Positions 58,045 through 64,000 of a DNA stretch of 64,000 bases are shown here, one piece after another. The notes under the pieces were generated by a model. It saw only the letters and a list, made by a program, of their open reading frames with translations. It made no database searches and was not told where the DNA came from. A program made the translations under genes and the position numbers. The DNA comes from Phycomyces blakesleeanus NRRL 1555(-) (lineage: Eukaryota; Mucoromycota; Mucoromycetes; Mucorales; Phycomycetaceae). The stretch lies in NCBI RefSeq assembly GCF_001638985.1, contig NW_017265150.1, forward strand, positions 1,000,984 to 1,064,983. The letters are read 5' to 3'. Each line of letters starts with the position of its first letter. Position 1 is the first letter of the stretch.

Positions 58045-58517
58045 TTTTCTTTATTGTATTTTTATTAAAGTTTTATAGATTAATAAATTATTAAATAAAA
58101 TAAATGTATGGGTTGAAATATATTTATTTTTGTTTAATCAAAGATATACATACAAAATAAGTTAATATAAAGTAGATTTATGAAATAGCTGAGAAAAGGA
58201 AGGGATTATATATTATTTTCTATAAAATCCTTTATAACCTTGAACAACTTCTTTAATATTCAACATAGAACTTAGTGTTACAATATAATTTCGGACTATT
58301 CATTTTATTACTATTGTATTTTACTAGAGTCAATTCTCATCTAAACTGCCTTCTGTTTGAAAGCCTACTTTTTTTTCTTCTTTTTCTTTATTTTTTTCTT
58401 ATTTCTTTTTTTCCTGTTTCTTTTCTGCTTTATTTACTTTTATTCTGGTTGATGTATTTGAGTTCACACCCTGGTAAGCAATTTGTTTTTATTATTCTAC
58501 TGTTATATTTATTCTTA

Positions 58518-58797
58518 ATGTTTTTTCTTTTATTATTATTGTGGTTGCTGATAATATTACAAGTCTTTGCTGTGTTGATTAATGGACAAGAACAAAAAGG
58601 TAAAACGCGGTTATTGTGTATGTGCTTCTTTATTAATTATTTTCTTTTTCTCTCCTCAGCTCATCATAAAGACATATCAACAGCAGAAATTTATCCAGTA
58701 AGTCTGAATAATGTATTTATTTATTTTATTCTTATATCTAATTTTGTTTATTTTCTATCTCTGTTAGTACTGCCAACATTTCTATGTACCTGATTGA
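58518..58797 (+). CDS. Possible small secreted peptide (three exons)
   Basis: ATG 58518 opens a hydrophobic, signal-peptide-like stretch (MFFLLLLLWLLIILQVFAV) ending LINGQEQK. A GTAAAA donor at 58602 and a CTCCTCAG acceptor lead in phase to AHHKDISTAEIYP. A second intron (GTAAGT to GTTAG) joins YCQHFYVPD and stop at 58795-58797. The mature peptide would have about 25 residues and one Cys. Regularly spaced GT-AG signals continue to 58940, so the true transcript could be longer or non-coding. The T-rich context makes a chance signal peptide quite possible. Confidence 0.28.
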
Positions 58798-59578
58798 ATG
58801 GCTTGTCTTTGAAAACTGGTTTTCTTTGGTAAGTAATAAAGCCAAACTTTATTCCATGATCTTTACTAATGTGTTTTATTAAACCTTTCAGAACAACAGT
58901 CAATGTGCACTATGTCTGGTTCTGACGAAAGTACTGGTAAGTAACCATATTATTTAAATTAAAGAAAAATAAATATTTATATAATCTAATATAATTGAAT
59001 AATTTTTTAGCCTTCTCTTACTAGTGAAATATCGTAAACACGCGTTTCTTTTTAGGATTCTATTGTATTGGAAGTATTTATATATTATAATATATGAAAG
59101 GGTTTGTTATTATATTAATTATGTAGTAGCTTATATATTAGATTAGACTATATATTGTCAAGCCGTACATATTATAAGCAAGAAGCTTTTTTTTTAAATA
59201 AAAACAATTTTTCCAAAACAATCCCTATAAAAATATTTGAAATGAAGTGCAAGAAGTATTGCAGTAGTATGGCATGTGTGAATCCTATAGTTTAGCCGTG
59301 CATAATTGTCTAATAAAAGTGTTTAGATTCGGAAGACAGTATACATAAATCCTGTTTCTTCTGTTAAATGATCCAATAGAATATCATTATTTCAGTAGAC
59401 AGTTTTCTATCAAAAATAAATTTTTTATTGGAATCTCTGTTTCAAATCAAGTTTAATTTAATGTAACATCCAAAAAAAAAGATGCCATAATTTGATTATT
59501 CTCTCTGCGATTAAATAGTTTAAAAGAACCTTACATCTCTATATGGATCATTATAAGTTCAGAAGTTATATGGACAAC

Positions 59579-60665
59579 TCACATGTAACATAACATATTG
59601 CGAACGGAATCTATAAATGCCAAATTCCAGAATTTAATTATTCTGTCACTCAGAATTTCCCATACTATCGCATATGTGTAGAAATCTAATTCCCTAGTGC
59701 ATTGTGCTTCACCTGTAAATGACTTTACTGTCCACTTGCCGTTAGAGTCCTCCATGCTATTGCCAATCTCATTAAGAGGATTAATGATCATGAAAGAGAG
59801 CATGTCATCTTGTATGGTATTGGCAGAAAAAGAATGTCAAGCAAGTTCATTTTTAATCGGACCCATTCATCCATTTTGTATGTGGATTCGTTCCACTTCT
59901 TTGTTGTAAAAGAACTTCACATCATTTGTCAAAATAAAGACAAGACGGTTCAATCGTCTTATGTGAGTACGGCCAAAGTATATTGTTTTCAATTAGTTGT
60001 GCCACGATTTGATGTAATTGTTTATCAAATATCTTTGGTGGTCATTTACAACATATGGCCTTCCCCATCTTCTCAACAATTCTTCTGTTCCAATCCATTT
60101 ACGTTCGAAATAAGCCAGGAATTGTTGCTGACTTTGTATATGAAGCCTAAACTCCTAGATTTTTCTCAAAAATTCATTCTTATCTGATTCAATAAATATA
60201 TTTTTGAGATTGGCCTTGAGCTCATACTTGTATTTGCCAGGTTGTTCTGATGTGTATGAAGCATCAAGCTTTACTTTGCTGTCTAAATTATGCTGCCAGG
60301 CATGCAAAACATGAAACTCGCAGAAATGGATGATGGTCTGTGGCAATGCTGCTGTAATTGCATTAACTTCAGCAATACTACAACTGATGGTAATATATAA
60401 GGGAGTGAAACAGCTTTTCTTGCGAAGATGTACAAGTCATTGATTAATGGGGCCAACACTATGCCACTGGAAAAATAGAGTAATTTCATCTGGATAAAAT
60501 GTACTAAAAATGTAGATGATTGAGCCGATATCACCACAATTTTTGTGATATATCATTTTGAGCAATGGTACAATATCATCTATGGTGCTGATGCATATCA
60601 TCATAACAACAGGTACACAAAAACCCAATGTAGAATGATTGTCAGTCTGCTAACTATGGAAACCG
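59579..60665 (-). pseudogene. Second MULE transposase relic
   Basis: The minus strand, with frequent stops and shifts, reads EITLFFQWHSVGPINQ, then LVHLRKKSCFTPLYITISC, CSIAEVNAITAALPQTI, IHFCEFHVLHAWQHNLDSKV (the C-x(2)-H block of MULE transposases), FIESDKNEFLRKI, and further on NGKWTVKSFTGEAQ. These match the order of the DCSxxExxAI, CxFHxxRAW and C-terminal segments of MULE proteins, and of a different subfamily from the copy at 32465. The stop after HSVGPINQ and several more make it non-functional. The SWIM finger was not seen. Confidence 0.65.
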
Positions 60666-62152
60666 AATAAATATTGTAGTTATGCTTTACTCCTATTGAG
60701 TCTATCTCTTTATGTGTTATATTTTGAGATCTATAAAGAGATAGTGTCCCATATTATTATTTTTACCAGGTTTTTTTATTGGCTGCGGAAATGCTTTAAA
60801 AACTATCAAAGAGATGATTGTAGATTTTTTACAATATAAAGAAATGATGATAGTTGGTTTTTTATACATGCTCAAAGTGATGAAACTAGGTTTTTTATAC
60901 ACACAAAAGCAATGAAACTAGGTTTTTTTACAATGGAAAAGAGAAACAAAGCATGGGTAGATTTTTATAAACAAGCCTCTTTGGTTTGTTTATTTATTTT
61001 ACTTTTATTTATTTATTTTTTGGAAAAACATTGGGTTATACATTTTTTGTTCAATTTTGTTTTATTTGATAGGAAAATCTTTTCTAGATAAAAATCCTAA
61101 TTTTGCAACAGTTTTGATACTATAGCTATTATAATCACTAATACTTCTTGTTTGCTATATATAATTTAAAGCCTTCCAGGAGTAGACATGGAATACATAC
61201 TTTAATAGTGAGAATGCTATTAAAAAATGATTAATAGAAAAGAAGAATTAGTAAATGATTTAAATTGAAAATTTTTCATAAATACTTACAAAACGGAGAA
61301 GACTTGACATAAAATTGATATAAACATGTTCTTCAGAATTATCAAGACAATACCAGTAGTCTTTGAATAGAGATACATTTTAAAAATGAATAATTATTAA
61401 TATTGTGCGTAGTAAAGATGTATTTATAAAATATATTGTAGTTAACTTACCAAATATTACTGATTATATGTCTTCCTGCATAATATCAGACATAACTAAT
61501 AAATTATAATAGAAATAAATATATATTTATGAGGAAGACAAAAGAATAATTTGAATTTTTTTTAAGAAAAAAACTTACCATCATGTTCAATTAAGAGATG
61601 ATGAGACTCAATGGAAATGAGTAGCAATGGCTAGACAAACAATATGATGAGTAACAAAGATCTGTAAGAGAATGATATCTTACCTTGATATATCAGACAG
61701 AGTATAGCCAAACAAAGAGACACATATTTGGTATTAAGCTATAAAAAAAAGAAAAAATTATAAGTGAAATTGTAAAAACATAAGCAAAAGAGAAACAAAG
61801 AAAATATCAATAATAAATGTTGTTAAAAGAAAAAAAAAAGAAAAAAAAAAGACTTGTCTTAAAATCCAGTTTGACTCTGACAAAATGCAGGCCGTAAAAA
61901 GTAATACTCCAAAAGAAGATGACCACCATCATCTTGAAATACTACTTTGTGCCTCATTGAATTAGAAAAGAAGTTGTCTAAATGTGGATCAAGTGGTTGG
62001 GAGATGTGCTTAAATATCAAATGAAAGGTAGAGAGTTAATCTGCACCACTTATCCTCTTTACTATTATGTGAATTTTAAATATGATATAACGAGTGTAGT
62101 GAATTGTACAATATTAGGTGAAAATTATTAATATTTATTTTATTAACAGAAA
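60666..62152. other. AT-rich spacer
   Basis: Three spaced repeats of the type tgatgaaactaggttttttata at 60840-60930 and a related block at 60800. No gene recognised. Confidence 0.4.
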
Positions 62153-63422
62153 ATGACAAAGCGTATTTCTACTGCTCCCCGCCGACCCAACCTATGCATG
62201 AATGCTGTTCTTAATAACACAATTGCAGGTGTTGTTGCTCCAATTGATACACCAACTCCAGAAGTAGCAGTTGACACAGCCCCTGAAGTTTAAGTTGCTG
62301 TGACCCCAATGGATTACGTCCTTACCTTGTTGGCAGTCAACAATGTGTCAATGCAATCCTTGCAAGAAAATGCAAAAGGAGTGACTGATGCAATAACTCA
62401 TTTGAAGAATGGCCTGGATTTGTCCAACAAGACAAATGAATTTTTGAAGAACTCGGTCCTTCATCTCATGACTGAAAATGCTGAAATAAAAAAGGCAATG
62501 ACCAGCCAAAATTCCGTGATGCCTTCTGCTGTACCAGTGGATTCTTCTTCCATGGATAATGATCTTGACCTTGGAGCAAAACATCATCCCTTGATTTCTG
62601 TAAGTAAATTGATAATAATAACATTACTGATTAATATATCTAATACTGTGTTTATAGCAACTTATCAATAGTTACATCAAGAAACCAAACTTTGTTAGCA
62701 CAGACCCACTCAAAGTTGCTGAGAATAATAATAGATCAGCATGGTCAATGACTGGCACGTATGGCGACAAGTACAACAAGACACTTGCACTGGCTCTCTT
62801 CAAGTACCTGAGACCTCAAAGATGTTACACAAATGTGTCAAAGAGTGTCATTATGAATATAATAAAGAATCACTACCAAAATCAAGTGCGAGTCTTCCGG
62901 ACCTCAGCAGAGAAGATTATGGCTAGAAATAAAGCTGGAAGAAGACGCAACAGAAAGAAGACCATAAGTTTTAAAATAAAGTTAATTTACTATTAATTTA
63001 ATGTTTTAATACAATATTCTTTGGTAGCTTCTTGACCGTCGTATTATCACGTACCAGACATACACAGAGGCTATTCATGAGGGCATGAATCGATATGATT
63101 GCAGAAATATTCTTTCTATTGACGTGATGTCTGATGGCGAGTTGGATGGAAATAACAAAGTGCAGGCATATCGTCCCAGCTGGAGAACTGATGAGGTAAT
63201 GTTAAACATCTATTTATGTTTTAAAGAAAATAATAATACTTTATTAATACTATTTATTCTTTAAACCAGCTCCAGACATTTATTAGTACTATTGATGAAC
63301 TTACTGTTATCCGTTTGAAGAAAAATTCAAAAAGCTTGAAAAAGCGCATCCCTTATGAGAAAGAAGTGAGCATTCCCGAGAATTTGGCAGTCACTTTACC
63401 AGATTGGTGCTTTTCAAAATAA
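62153..63422 (+). pseudogene. Tnp2-partner gene, copy 4 (best preserved)
   Basis: Four exons. ATG 62153 opens a 46-codon leader (MTKRISTAPRRPNLCMN, then Val/Pro/Thr-rich), closed by an in-frame TAA at 62291-62293. The frame continues with ATG 62309 and a coiled-coil stretch, MQSLQENAKGVTDAITHL and NKTNEFLKNSVLHLMTENAE. Exon 2: INSYIKKPNFVSTDPLKVAE, NNRSAWSMTG, ending KAGRRRNRKKT. Exon 3: LLDRRIITYQTYTEAIHEGM, DVMSDGELDGNN, AYRPSWRTDE. Exon 4: LQTFISTIDELTVIRL to VTLPDWCFSK, stop 63420-63422. Apart from the early stop all exons are open. Downstream, after 205 bp, a Tnp2 gene ends on the other strand, the same layout as at 56 kb. It may be a functional gene translated from the second ATG. Confidence 0.62.
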
Positions 63423-63626
63423 ATCATTTTTTTCTTGCCAACTATTTTAGAGTCTTTTTTCTATTTATTTATGTTTACGGATTAGCATGATGTATACAGA
63501 TGCATGTATAGCATGCCAAGTACAAACAAAAATTTATAGAAATAATAAAAAATAAACGTGCAGCTATATATATTAGTCTGTATTAATTAATATTTTTTTA
63601 TACGTGTTTTATTTTTGTATTTGAAT

Positions 63627-64000
63627 CTAAATATATATTTTTCGTGGCAAAGAAACTACACACATCTGAACTTTGCTTTCTAGACCAAGGTGCTCACCTG
63701 CTGCGACTGGATAGCAGATTCTATGCACTGGGAGAATGCTGTTCATGCTGTCATCTTCGAACCCCACCTCATTCACCTCAACTCCTTCTCCTGCTCTGGG
63801 CTGAAGTAAAACTTCCTTGTACCATCGTATATATGCAAATACATGCTGGCTCGCATGACCAGCAAACGAGTTTACAGCAGTATTGACAAAGAGGTACTGA
63901 ATTTGGCCTGTGTATGGCTTGATACTTCTACCATCACTTGTCTCAAACAAGACTTGCATGAATGACCCGTGCTGATTCTTCATTTTGCTCTTGTAGATTT
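63627..64000 (-). CDS. Tnp2-like transposase, C-terminal part (runs off window)
   Basis: The minus-strand frame is open from the right edge to the stop at 63627-63629. It reads KMKNQHGSFMQVLFETSDG, GQIQYLFVNTAVNSF, SQHVFAYIRWYKEVL, SILPVHRICYPVAAGEH and VVSLPRKIYI. This matches GEIQYLFVHNFRP, SQHVFAFVKWFKS, SILPVHWILV and IPLPKKFTI at the end of the transposase at 52840-56170. No stop is seen in this part, so this copy may be less decayed. Confidence 0.75.
   Translation of the reverse strand, partial: IYKSKMKNQHGSFMQVLFETSDGRSIKPYTGQIQYLFVNTAVNSFAGHASQHVFAYIRWYKEVLLQPRAGEGVEVNEVGFEDDSMNSILPVHRICYPVAAGEHLGLESKVQMCVVSLPRKIYI

Noticed and set aside
58275..58560. Long hydrophobic plus-strand frame before the possible small peptide
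   Set aside because: No ATG start and extreme T-richness; only the part from ATG 58518 with splice signals is kept, at low confidence.

Overview
The window looks like AT-rich nuclear DNA of an early-diverging filamentous fungus, most likely Mucoromycota (order Mucorales). The evidence is short GT-AG introns of about 50-110 bp, a P450 that resembles Mucorales CYP509-type enzymes, and a dense mix of decayed eukaryotic DNA transposons. The species cannot be fixed from the sequence; a Phycomyces-like genome is only a guess. There is nothing prokaryotic, no CRISPR array and no operon.

Layout. 1-6.3 kb: three members of an unrecognised multi-exon gene family (two in tandem on the minus strand, one on the plus strand) with shared intron positions. 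8.1-8.8 kb: a frame-broken gene of unknown function. 10.3-13.1 kb: two broken copies of a transposon-partner gene. 13.3-14.2 kb: a MITE with a perfect 38-bp palindrome, nested in a dispersed repeat. 16.4-18.5 kb: an intact seven-exon cytochrome P450. 20.0-22.8 kb (minus): a Ulp/SENP-type SUMO protease with a long acidic repeat region and an unusual catalytic residue. 23.6-27.9 kb: copies of the same dispersed repeat, a pseudogene and a tandem duplication. 28.1-29.9 kb: a nuclear-looking protein with a PD-(D/E)XK-like signature; its decayed paralogue lies at 24.9-25.5 kb.

From 30 kb on, the window is mostly a transposon graveyard: a MULE with a SWIM finger (32.5-34.4 kb), a 744-bp Harbinger-like miniature element carrying an 86-codon ORF (38.2-38.9 kb), four solo LTRs with visible or near-perfect target duplications (30.0, 39.1, 39.8 and 44.6 kb), a Helitron/PIF1 helicase remnant (40.9-41.6 kb), and a tRNA-Glu (43.0 kb). 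A long inverted-repeat element (43.9-51.1 kb) has one arm split by a solo LTR and the other by a whole PIF/Harbinger element. Further on are a SWIM fragment (52.1 kb), a Tnp2 (CACTA-like) transposase with a convergent partner gene (52.8-58.0 kb), a second MULE relic (59.6-60.7 kb), and a second partner gene converging on a second Tnp2 gene that runs off the right edge (62.2-64 kb).

How the parts fit. The clearest candidate for an under-described system is the two-gene Tnp2 plus partner module. Two copies have the same tail-to-tail layout, and the partner gene occurs four times in the window. Where the partner N-terminus can be read (two copies), an in-frame stop separates a basic leader from a coiled-coil segment; a third copy has a stop at the matching place. 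The second candidate is the lineage-specific multi-exon family at the left edge. All translations and splice choices were made by eye and need RNA or homologue support.
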